44,989 nucleotides of DNA from Pseudomonadota bacterium (GTDB taxonomy: Bacteria > Pseudomonadota > Alphaproteobacteria > Caulobacterales > Caulobacteraceae). Location: assembly GCA_023390245.1 (NCBI GenBank), contig JAEWDF010000032.1, positions 1 through 44,989 on the forward strand, in the 5' to 3' direction. The notes beneath the pieces are model-generated. The model searched no databases. It was not told the DNA's origin and was given only the letters and a program-made list of their open reading frames with translations. The translations under genes and the position numbers were made by a program. This document shows, piece by piece, positions 1-6,668 of this stretch (its first letter is position 1; each line of letters starts with the position of its first letter).

Positions 1-403
1 CCCATAATCCCCCCGTCCCGTCGCTTGGAGGGCTCGTGAGGCCTGCGACCTTGCGGCGGCGGGAGCGGAGGGAACGGGGGCGATGGCGAAACCCATCGCG
101 CCGAGGCGCACAATCGCACGCGATACCGGAGCGCCTGGAGGGTCGAGGGGGATACTCGGCCGAACCCGGACGGTTCTCGCAGGAGCCGCCGGCCCGTCGC
201 AGGCTTATGGGTTAGGCGATAAGACCGCCACCACTCGACGCCCCGAGCTTGCAGCACAATCCTCCGCGCGGAGCGTCGGACCTTCGTCGAAACGGTAACA
301 TCACATCACGATCTCCGGGCGAACGCCCGGCGCTCCGCCCAGCCCTCCATCAACTCCGCCCGAAAGGACGGAGCCCATCGCGCATGGCGCGAGACAGCCT
401 TTG
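1..403. other. Non-coding GC-rich stretch, possible structured RNA
   Basis: I see no convincing gene here; short open frames have no homologous look and no ribosome binding site. The sequence can form a nested fold: 10-16 with 74-80 (CCCCCGT/ACGGGGG), 80-86 with 93-99 (GCGATGG/CCATCGC), 124-128 with 293-297 (TACCG/CGGTA), 131-141 with 261-269 (nine pairs and a 2-nt bulge), 142-147 with 234-239 (GTCGAG/CTCGAC), enclosing a hairpin at 162-176. Three tight hairpins follow at 315-330, 354-373 and 378-392, without a T-run. The last three lie just past the stop of the minus-strand membrane gene and could end its transcript. The strand of any RNA is unknown. Signature motifs of RNase P RNA, SRP RNA and tmRNA were looked for and not found. 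Chance pairing is frequent at this GC content. Confidence 0.35.
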
Positions 404-781
404 TCACCCGCCCCGGGCGCGGCGCGCCGAATCCGCCGTCACGCCGAACCAGATGGAGGCCAGGATGACGAGCAGGCCGTAGTCGCGGCCCGGAAAGAAG
501 ACCGGAACCGCGGCGGCGACGATGACCGCCAGCGGGAACAGGCCGGCCCAGGCGGCCGAGGCCGGGGTCTCGGGACGGATCATCGGGCGCGGCTCCGGCC
601 GCTTCATCAGTCGGGCCATCCAGCCGTTCAGGGCGACGAAGGCGCCTGCGCAGACCGCCGCCAGGACGACATACTTCACCGCCTGGCCGGGCACGCCGAA
701 GACGCTGGCGGTCATCAGCAGCAGAAGCAGGGCGACGCCGGTCGAGATCGCGAGGAGCAGGTTGGATTCGAGACGGTTCAA
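404..781 (-). CDS. Small four-helix membrane protein coupled to phaC
   Basis: I do not recognise a family. The 125-aa product has four hydrophobic stretches at about residues 8-29, 35-52, 73-96 and 101-115, with a basic, proline-rich linker (around residues 56-71) between the second and third, so an inner-membrane protein of two hairpins is likely. The start is a TTG that shares three bases with the phaC stop codon (TTGA), so ribosomes finishing phaC could restart here; no other start lies upstream of the first helix in this frame. The tight coupling suggests expression at a fixed ratio to PHA synthase, but a role in polymer storage is only an inference. Confidence 0.7.
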   Translation of the reverse strand: MNRLESNLLLAISTGVALLLLLMTASVFGVPGQAVKYVVLAAVCAGAFVALNGWMARLMKRPEPRPMIRPETPASAAWAGLFPLAVIVAAAVPVFFPGRDYGLLVILASIWFGVTADSARRARGG

Positions 782-2712
782 GACTTCACCTTCACATACC
801 GGCCCGGGGCCGCTTCGATCGGCTTCAGCGGTCCCTGGTCGGGACGGCGCGGTGGAATCCGCGGCCCGGAGCGGGCGTGCAGCCAGTCGGCCCAGTGCGC
901 CCACCAGCTGCCGGGATGCGCCTCGGCCGCCGCGCGCCACTCGGCCAGGGTCGGCGGCAGGCCCGGGTGGATCCAGTGCTGGTACTTCTGGGCCTCGGGC
1001 GGATTGATCACCCCGGCGATATGGCCCGAGCCGGCCAGGGTGAAGGTTACGTCCGCATGATCGAACAGCCGGGCGGAGCGATAGACCGAGTTCATCGGCG
1101 CGATATGGTCCTCGCGGCTGGCCTGGAAATACAGCGGGATGGTCACGCGCGACAGATCGACGGTCTCGCCGCCGATCTCGAACGCGCCGCGCGCCAGGGC
1201 GTTGTCGCCGTACATCCGGCGCAGATAGGCCATGTGCAGCGCCTTGGGCATGCGCGTCTGGTCGGCGTTCCAGAACAGCAGGTCGAAGGCCGGCGGGTCC
1301 TGGCCCATCAGGTAGTTGCTGACGAAGAAGGACCAGATCAGGTCGTTGGAGCGCAGGGCGTTGAAGGTGTCGGCCATGGCCGCGCCGGGCAGGACGCCGC
1401 CGGCCGCGTCCATCTGACGCTCGATCTCGGCCAGCCAGTGGTCGTCGGTGAACAGCAGCAGGTCGCCCGCCTCCGCGAAGTCGTGCTGGGCGGCGAAGAA
1501 GGTGGCCGAGGCGACGCGGTCGTCGCCGCGCGCGGCCATCCACGCCAGGGCCGCGCCCAGCAGGGTGCCGCCGATGCAGTAGCCGACGGCGTTCACCCGC
1601 TCCGCGCCGGCCTGCTCCAGCGTCTTCTCGACGGCGCGCAGGACGCCCTTCTCCAGATAGTCGTCGAAGCCGCAGTCCGCCTTGTCCACATCGGGATTGA
1701 CCCAGGAACAGACGAAGACGGTGAACCCCTGGCGCGACAGCCACCGGATCAGCGAGTTCCGCGGCTGCAGGTCCAGGATGTAGAACTTGTTGATCCATGG
1801 CGGAAAGATCAGCAACGGCGTGGCGTGCTGGGTCTCGCTGTCGGGATCGTACTGGATCAGCTCGAACAGGTCGTCGCGCCAGACGACCTGGCCGGGCGCC
1901 GTGGCGACGTTCTCGCCGACGACGAACTTGCCGTAGTCCGCCTGGCTGATGCGCAGGGTCCCGCCGCCGCGCTCCAGGTCGGCGGCGAAGTTCTGCATGC
2001 CCTTGACCAGCGATTCGCCGCTGGTCTCGGCCATCGCCTTCAGCGCGGCCGGATTGGACGCCAGGAAGTTGGACGGGGAGAAGGCGTCGGTCAGCAACTT
2101 GGTGAAGAACTGGGCGCGGCGCTTGACGGCCGGCTCCACGTCCTCGACGCCGGCGACCAGGCCGTTCATCCAGCCGGCGGTCAGCAGGTAGGAGCGCCGC
2201 ATCAGGTCGAACATCGGGTTTTCCGACCAGGCCGGATCGCGGAACCGCTTGTCCGCCGGGGCCGGCGGCGGCGGTTCGCCCGCGGCCTGCCGGGCCGCGC
2301 CAGCCCACAGGCCCACATAGCGGCCGAAGAGATCGGCCTGGGCCTGGAACAGCTTTTCCGGACGCGCCGCCAGGCTGCTCATGACCGAGGTCATGGCGGG
2401 GGCGACGTTAAACGGGTCGGGCGACAGGGCGGCGGGCCGGTCGGCCTGCGCCAGGGCCGCCTCGGCGATCGCGCCCTGGGCCATCATCGCCGCCTTCGCC
2501 AGGTTCATCGACAGGGTCTCGAGCAGCCGCGCCTGGTCGGCCTCCTGGTCCGGCGTCCGCGGCGATTCGGTTTCGGGGGGCGGCGCGGCCTCGGTCTTCG
2601 CCTCCGGCTTCGCCCTGGCCCGGCGCGGGGGGCGCGGCGGCTTGGCCGAGGTCGGCCGTCCCGGCTTGCGGGGCGCTGGCCGCGAAGCGACATCCTTCGG
2701 GGACTTGGCCAT
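778..2712 (-). CDS. phaC: Class I poly(3-hydroxyalkanoate) synthase
   Basis: Polymerises 3-hydroxyacyl-CoA into polyhydroxyalkanoate at the surface of storage granules, releasing CoA. The 644-aa protein has a variable N-terminus, here unusually rich in Pro, Ala and Arg/Lys over residues 1-50, then the PhaC N-terminal domain and an alpha/beta-hydrolase core from about residue 260. The lipase-box-like GYCIGG carries the catalytic Cys379, with Asp535 in SREDHIAP and His564 in GSGHIAG completing the triad. Length is slightly above the usual 560-600 because of the extension. The ATG is preceded by a GAGGAGAGGA ribosome site. It heads a two-gene unit with the membrane protein behind it and is divergent from the lipoprotein gene at 2778. 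No phaA, phaB or phaR is in view. Confidence 0.96.
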   Translation of the reverse strand: MAKSPKDVASRPAPRKPGRPTSAKPPRPPRRARAKPEAKTEAAPPPETESPRTPDQEADQARLLETLSMNLAKAAMMAQGAIAEAALAQADRPAALSPDPFNVAPAMTSVMSSLAARPEKLFQAQADLFGRYVGLWAGAARQAAGEPPPPAPADKRFRDPAWSENPMFDLMRRSYLLTAGWMNGLVAGVEDVEPAVKRRAQFFTKLLTDAFSPSNFLASNPAALKAMAETSGESLVKGMQNFAADLERGGGTLRISQADYGKFVVGENVATAPGQVVWRDDLFELIQYDPDSETQHATPLLIFPPWINKFYILDLQPRNSLIRWLSRQGFTVFVCSWVNPDVDKADCGFDDYLEKGVLRAVEKTLEQAGAERVNAVGYCIGGTLLGAALAWMAARGDDRVASATFFAAQHDFAEAGDLLLFTDDHWLAEIERQMDAAGGVLPGAAMADTFNALRSNDLIWSFFVSNYLMGQDPPAFDLLFWNADQTRMPKALHMAYLRRMYGDNALARGAFEIGGETVDLSRVTIPLYFQASREDHIAPMNSVYRSARLFDHADVTFTLAGSGHIAGVINPPEAQKYQHWIHPGLPPTLAEWRAAAEAHPGSWWAHWADWLHARSGPRIPPRRPDQGPLKPIEAAPGRYVKVKS

Positions 2713-2777
2713 GTGTCCTCTCCTCTGGCGACGGCGCTCGCCCTTCCGCGCGCGACGATGATGGCATAAGACCGGCC

Positions 2778-3230
2778 ATGATGAACGTGTCGTGGATCAA
2801 AAAGACGACGGTCCTGGCGGTGCTGGCCGGGACGGCCGGGCTGGGCGGTTGCCTGGAGGCCCGCTTCGCCCGCCCCGAGGCCGAGTCGCCGCTCGCCCCG
2901 CGCATCCAGGCGCTGGTCGAGGCCAATCGCGGCTTTCCGCGCTGGGAAGACTTCCCCGCCGCGCCGTCCGACCTGCCGCCGGCCGCCCAGGTCGCGGCCA
3001 ATGTGAAGACCCTGGAAGGCGACGCCGCCGTCCTGGACGGCGAGGCGGCCCGGATCGACTGGACGCTGGGCGACCCGGCGGCCATCGCGGCCGAGGCCCA
3101 GGCGCAGGTCGAGGCGGTGCCCGTCTCTCCCGACGCCGCCCGGACGGCCGCCGAGATCGAGGCCTTCGCCGACGATCTGCGCGCCCGCGCCAAGGCGCCG
3201 CCGCCGATCGATCGCCGGCCGGCGCCGTGA
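2778..3230 (+). CDS. Putative lipoprotein of unknown function
   Basis: The 150-aa product starts with a lysine-bearing n-region, a hydrophobic stretch and a lipobox LGGC with Cys25, so it is likely exported and lipid-anchored. The mature part is Ala/Glu/Pro-rich and predicted to be mostly helical, with no domain I recognise. Two ATG codons stand in tandem (2778 and 2781) and neither has a clear Shine-Dalgarno. It lies 9 bp upstream of recJ in the same direction, so the two are probably co-transcribed, and 65 bp from divergent phaC. Function unknown. Confidence 0.72.
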   Translation: MMNVSWIKKTTVLAVLAGTAGLGGCLEARFARPEAESPLAPRIQALVEANRGFPRWEDFPAAPSDLPPAAQVAANVKTLEGDAAVLDGEAARIDWTLGDPAAIAAEAQAQVEAVPVSPDAARTAAEIEAFADDLRARAKAPPPIDRRPAP

Positions 3231-3239
3231 GGCAGGCCG

Positions 3240-5051
3240 ATGGCGGATGACGGCGGCGCCAGGGGCTGGGACGGCTTCCTGGGCGTGACCCGATCCCTGT
3301 CCGGCCGCGCCTGGCGACAGCGGCCGGCCGAGGCGTCGACAATCCGCGCCCACATGCAGGCCCTGGCGCTGGAGGAGCCGCTGGCGCGCGCCCTGGCGGC
3401 GCGGGGCGTCGCACCGGACCAGGGCGAGGCCTTCCTGAAACCCACCCTGCGGGCGCTGTTCCCCGACCCATCCAGCTTCGCGGACATGGATGCGGCGGCG
3501 GCGGCGATCATCGACGCCCTGCAGGCGGGCGGGCGCGTCCATGTCTTCGCCGACTATGACGTCGACGGCGCGGCCAGCGCGGCCCTGCTGGTCCGCTGGT
3601 TCCGCGCCTTGGGCGCCGACCTGCCGATCTATGTGCCCGACCGCCTGAAAGAGGGATACGGGCCCAGCGCGGCCGCCTTCGACACGCTGAAGGCTTCCGG
3701 CGCGGACCTGGTGATCACGGTCGATTGCGGCGCGGCGGCGCACGAGGCCCTGGACCACGCGGCCGCGATCGGCCTGGACGTGGTGGTGATCGACCATCAC
3801 CTGATGCGCGGCGGTCCGCCCCGCGCCCTTGCCGTCGTCAATCCGAACCGGCCCGATTGCGGATCGGGCCAGGGCGCCTTGGCGGCCGCCGGCGTCACCT
3901 TCGTCCTGCTGGCCGCGCTGAACCGGGAGGCGCGGCGACGCAGTCTTTTCACCGGCGCGGCCGAGCCCGACATCCGCCGCTGGATGGATCTGGCGGCGCT
4001 CGGCGCCGTCTGCGACGTCACCAGCCTGACCGGCTTCAACCGGGCCCTGGCCCGCCTGGGCCTGGGCGTGATGAGCCAGTGGGCCAACCCCGGCCTGCGC
4101 GCCCTGTTGCAGGCCGCCGGCGCCGAACCCGGCCCGGCCAAGGCCAGCCACGCCGGATTCATCCTGGGGCCGCGCATCAACGCCGGCGGCCGCATCGGCA
4201 AGTCGGATCTCGGCGCGCGCCTGCTGTCGACCGACGACGCGGCCGAGGCGGCGGCCCTGGCGGCGGAGCTCGACGCGCTGAACCTCGAACGGCGCGAGGT
4301 CGAGCGCGCGGTGACAGAGGCGGCGATCCGCAGGGTTGAGGCCGACGGCGCCCATGCCGATGGATCCTCGATCATCGTCGTCGCCGGCGACGACTGGCAT
4401 CCCGGCGTCGTCGGCATTGTCGCCGGCCGCCTGCGCGAGCGCTGGCGTAAGCCGGTCGTCGTCATCGGCGTCGACCCGGTCACCGGCCTGGGCAAGGGCT
4501 CCGGCCGCTCCCAGCCGGGGGTGAACCTCGGGCGCGCGGTCCAGGCGGCGTGGGAGACCGGCCTCCTGCTGGCCGGCGGCGGCCACGCCATGGCCGCGGG
4601 CCTGACCGTGAAGGCGGAGGCGCTGGCCCAGGCCAAGGCCTTCCTGAATGACCGGCTGGCGGCGGAGCACGCCGAGGCCATGGTCCAGGACTGGCTCGAG
4701 GTCGACGCCCTGATCGAGCCCGCAGCGGCCACCCGCGACCTGTTCGAGGCCTTCGACCAGTTGGCGCCGTTCGGCCCCGCCAATCCCGAGCCGATGTTCG
4801 CCCTGGGCGGCGTGCAGGCCCGCGAGGCCGTAGCGATGAACGGCGGCCATGTGCGGTGCCGCCTGGTCGCCGCCGACGGGGCGTCCGTCCGCGCCATCGC
4901 CTGGCGTTGCGCCGACCTGCCGGGCGGACAGACCCTGCTGGCGGGCCAGTCGGGCCTGCACGTGGTCGGCCGGCTCAAGCCGGACGACTGGAACGGGCGA
5001 CGCGGCGTGCAGTTCGAGATCGACGATGTCGCCGATTCCCGCATGGTCTGA
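3240..5051 (+). CDS. recJ: Single-stranded-DNA-specific exonuclease RecJ
   Basis: 5'-3' exonuclease on single-stranded DNA, acting in RecF-pathway recombination, mismatch and base-excision repair in the cytoplasm. The 603-aa protein shows the DHH-family metal motifs in order: FADYDVDG (Asp105, Asp107, Asp109), ITVDCG (Asp162) and VIDHH (Asp185, His186, His187), followed by the DHHA1 domain with the glycine-rich GGGHAMAAG near residue 447 and a C-terminal OB-like domain. Length matches the family. The ATG lies 9 bp after the lipoprotein stop with only a weak GGCAGG upstream, suggesting coupling. Confidence 0.96.
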   Translation: MADDGGARGWDGFLGVTRSLSGRAWRQRPAEASTIRAHMQALALEEPLARALAARGVAPDQGEAFLKPTLRALFPDPSSFADMDAAAAAIIDALQAGGRVHVFADYDVDGAASAALLVRWFRALGADLPIYVPDRLKEGYGPSAAAFDTLKASGADLVITVDCGAAAHEALDHAAAIGLDVVVIDHHLMRGGPPRALAVVNPNRPDCGSGQGALAAAGVTFVLLAALNREARRRSLFTGAAEPDIRRWMDLAALGAVCDVTSLTGFNRALARLGLGVMSQWANPGLRALLQAAGAEPGPAKASHAGFILGPRINAGGRIGKSDLGARLLSTDDAAEAAALAAELDALNLERREVERAVTEAAIRRVEADGAHADGSSIIVVAGDDWHPGVVGIVAGRLRERWRKPVVVIGVDPVTGLGKGSGRSQPGVNLGRAVQAAWETGLLLAGGGHAMAAGLTVKAEALAQAKAFLNDRLAAEHAEAMVQDWLEVDALIEPAAATRDLFEAFDQLAPFGPANPEPMFALGGVQAREAVAMNGGHVRCRLVAADGASVRAIAWRCADLPGGQTLLAGQSGLHVVGRLKPDDWNGRRGVQFEIDDVADSRMV

Positions 5052-5069
5052 GAATCTGGAAATGGACGC

Positions 5070-5098
5070 TTGCACCCTTGGGTGGGCGCGGCTATATC
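5070..5098 (+). promoter_or_regulatory. Probable sigma70-type promoter of tRNA-Glu
   Basis: TTGCAC at 5070-5075 and TATATC at 5093-5098 are separated by 17 bp, close to the alphaproteobacterial vegetative consensus. Transcription would start near 5105, just upstream of the tRNA 5' end at 5118, leaving a short leader for RNase P to remove. It lies just after recJ. Confidence 0.65.
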
Positions 5099-5117
5099 GC
5101 CGGCTCCTCCGCGCAGC

Positions 5118-5193
5118 GGTCCCTTCGTCTATCGGTTAGGACGTCAGGTTTTCAACCTGAAAAGAGGGGTTCGACTCCCCTAGGGACTGCCAC
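5118..5193 (+). tRNA. tRNA-Glu (anticodon TTC)
   Basis: A complete cloverleaf: acceptor stem GGTCCCT/AGGGACT with a G-T first pair, anticodon stem TCAGG/CCTGA around the loop TTTTCAA giving anticodon TTC, T arm AGGGG-TTCGACT-CCCCT, discriminator G and encoded CCA at 5191-5193. A promoter-like pair of boxes lies 20 bp upstream. Confidence 0.97.
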
Positions 5194-5255
5194 GCGGGGC
5201 GTTCCGCCCATCGGGCGTCGAGCGCGATCCGCCTTCTCGAAAAGCCGATACGCCG

Positions 5256-5342
5256 TTTCGCCCTGCGGCGAAAAACCGCCCCTTACGGTGGCTTTGCGGC
5301 TACACGGCGCAACGTTTGCGCCGTCAGGGCGCGTTTCGCGCC
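5256..5342 (+). other. Hairpin cluster in the leader of the cold-shock gene
   Basis: Between tRNA-Glu and the cold-shock gene (5194-5432, 239 bp without a gene) lie three strong hairpins in a row: 5256-5273 (7 bp, loop CTGC), 5304-5324 (9 bp, loop CGT) and 5328-5342 (6 bp, loop TTT). None is followed by a T-run. They could end the tRNA transcript or form a structured 5' leader of the cold-shock mRNA, as is common for csp genes; which one cannot be told from sequence. Confidence 0.5.
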
Positions 5343-5432
5343 GATGTCTGACAATTTCGCCTTTCCAAAGATTCGTGGAACAGTGTTAAACGGAGGAAAG
5401 GAGTCCGTAAGAGGAACGGACGGGGGCCGAAG

Positions 5433-5969
5433 TTGTCTGAATACCCGGGGATGGAAACGGCGGAGACCGTTCGCGTCATAGGGCGCGTGAAGTGGTTTGA
5501 TCCCGCCAAGGGCTATGGCTTCATCGTGCCGGACGACCCCGCCCTGACCGAGTTGCGCGATGTCCTGCTGCATGTCAGCAGCCTGCGCGACAGCGGGCGC
5601 GACACCGCCGACGAAGGCGCGACGATCATCTGCGATTGCGTCAGGCGGCCCAAGGGCTGGCAGGCCGTTGAGGTGCACGAACTGGGCGCGGGGTCGCCCG
5701 CGGCCCCGCCGCGCCGGATCGCCCCCCTTCCCGTCTCGATCCTTCCGGAGGACGGCGGCGCGCTGGAGGCGGCGGTCGTCAAATGGTTCAATCGCGCCAA
5801 GGGCTACGGATTCGTCGTGCGCGAAGGCGAGACAGGCGATATCTTCGTCCATATCGAGACCCTGCGCCGCTGCGGCCTGGACGATCTTGCGCCGGGCGAG
5901 GCCGTGCAGGTCCGATTCGCCAGCGGCCCCAAGGGGCTGGTGGTGGCTGAAATCAGACCGGGCGCCTGA
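5433..5969 (+). CDS. Cold-shock protein with two CSD domains
   Basis: Predicted RNA/single-stranded-DNA-binding protein acting as an RNA chaperone. Two cold-shock domains lie in tandem: the first at about residues 12-82 with KGYGFI (26-31) and LLHV (45-48), the second at about 111-176 with KGYGFV (123-128) and IFVH (137-140), joined by a Pro/Ala-rich linker. Single-domain Csp proteins are about 70 aa; two-domain forms of this length are typical of Caulobacter-type bacteria, where some are induced in stationary phase rather than by cold. The start is uncertain: TTG at 5433 has a GGGGG 6 bp upstream, while ATG at 5451 has no spaced ribosome site. It is followed 19 bp later by the DUF192 gene. 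Confidence 0.9.
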   Translation: MSEYPGMETAETVRVIGRVKWFDPAKGYGFIVPDDPALTELRDVLLHVSSLRDSGRDTADEGATIICDCVRRPKGWQAVEVHELGAGSPAAPPRRIAPLPVSILPEDGGALEAAVVKWFNRAKGYGFVVREGETGDIFVHIETLRRCGLDDLAPGEAVQVRFASGPKGLVVAEIRPGA

Positions 5970-5988
5970 CCGCGCCCAGGAGTGGCGC

Positions 5989-6468
5989 ATGATCCAGGCT
6001 TCGCGACGTCTTTTCCTCATTCTCGCCAGCGGCCTGGTTCTGGCCGGCTGCGCTTCGGGCGCGCCACAGGGACCGACCGGTGAACCGATGGAGCGCCTGA
6101 CCATCGTCACCTCCACCGGCGAACACCCCTTCTGGGTCGAGATCGCCGACGATGAAGAGGCGCGCCAGCGCGGCCTGATGTTCCGTCCCCCGCTTGAGGA
6201 TGATCGCGGCATGCTGTTCGAATGGCCCGGGGAGGCCCCGCGCGAGCAGAGCTTCTGGATGCGCAACACGCCCAGTTCCCTGGATATCCTCTACATCGAC
6301 CCGACGGGGAGGATCGTGTCGATCGCCTCGCACGCCACGCCGTTCTCGGAGACTCCGATCCCGTCGAACGGCGCGGCCAACGGCGTTCTGGAACTGCGCG
6401 CCGGCCGCGCCGACGAGATCGGCGCCAAGCCGGGCGACACGGTGCGCCATCCGTATTTCAAGCCTTGA
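5989..6468 (+). CDS. DUF192 family lipoprotein
   Basis: The 159-aa protein starts with a signal peptide ending in lipobox LAGC (Cys21), so it is probably a periplasmic lipoprotein. The rest is a DUF192 domain with its hallmarks RGLMFR, MLFEWP, SFWMRNT and SLDILYID, then ATPFSETPIPS. The biochemical role of the family is not established. AGGAG lies 6 bp before the ATG. It follows the cold-shock gene by 19 bp in the same direction, a pairing often seen in alphaproteobacteria, so co-transcription is likely. Confidence 0.9.
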   Translation: MIQASRRLFLILASGLVLAGCASGAPQGPTGEPMERLTIVTSTGEHPFWVEIADDEEARQRGLMFRPPLEDDRGMLFEWPGEAPREQSFWMRNTPSSLDILYIDPTGRIVSIASHATPFSETPIPSNGAANGVLELRAGRADEIGAKPGDTVRHPYFKP

Positions 6469-6512
6469 TTGCGGATCGCCGCGCGAAGTGGCAAGAGAGC
6501 GCTCCTTCGGTC

Positions 6513-6589
6513 CGGGGTGTAGCGCAGCCTGGTAGCGCATCTGCTTTGGGAGCAGAGGGTCGCAGGTTCGAATCCTGCCGCCCCGACCA
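6513..6589 (+). tRNA. tRNA-Pro (anticodon TGG)
   Basis: Complete cloverleaf: acceptor CGGGGTG/CGCCCCG with one T-G pair, anticodon stem TCTGC/GCAGA around loop TTTGGGA giving TGG, T arm GCAGG-TTCGAAT-CCTGC, discriminator A and encoded CCA at 6587-6589. It lies 44 bp after the DUF192 gene, with no clear promoter of its own. Confidence 0.97.
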
Positions 6590-6668
6590 AGAGAATTTCC
6601 GCCGACGGGCGCGACGCGCCGGCGGATTGGGCTATACCCGCCGGCGTTCCCTCCAGTTCGAGCGACCG

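Noticed and set aside
83..298. Short open frame of 71 codons in the left non-coding stretch
   Set aside because: No domain, arginine-rich low-complexity product and no ribosome site; it lies over the pairing segments of the candidate RNA.
1..300. RNase P RNA, SRP RNA or tmRNA
   Set aside because: The universally conserved RNase P core (GAGGAAAGTCC and its partner), the SRP GGAAGCAGC-type loop, and a tmRNA tag frame or CCA-ended T arm are missing on both strands, so no named RNA was assigned.
877..2769. Long open frame on plus opposite phaC, and similar ones opposite recJ, aminopeptidase P, the patatin gene, parC and spoT (500-850 codons)
   Set aside because: Such antisense frames arise in very GC-rich coding DNA because stop codons are rare. 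Their products are Arg/Gly/Ala/Pro-rich without domains, and the opposite strand holds genes with intact catalytic motifs.
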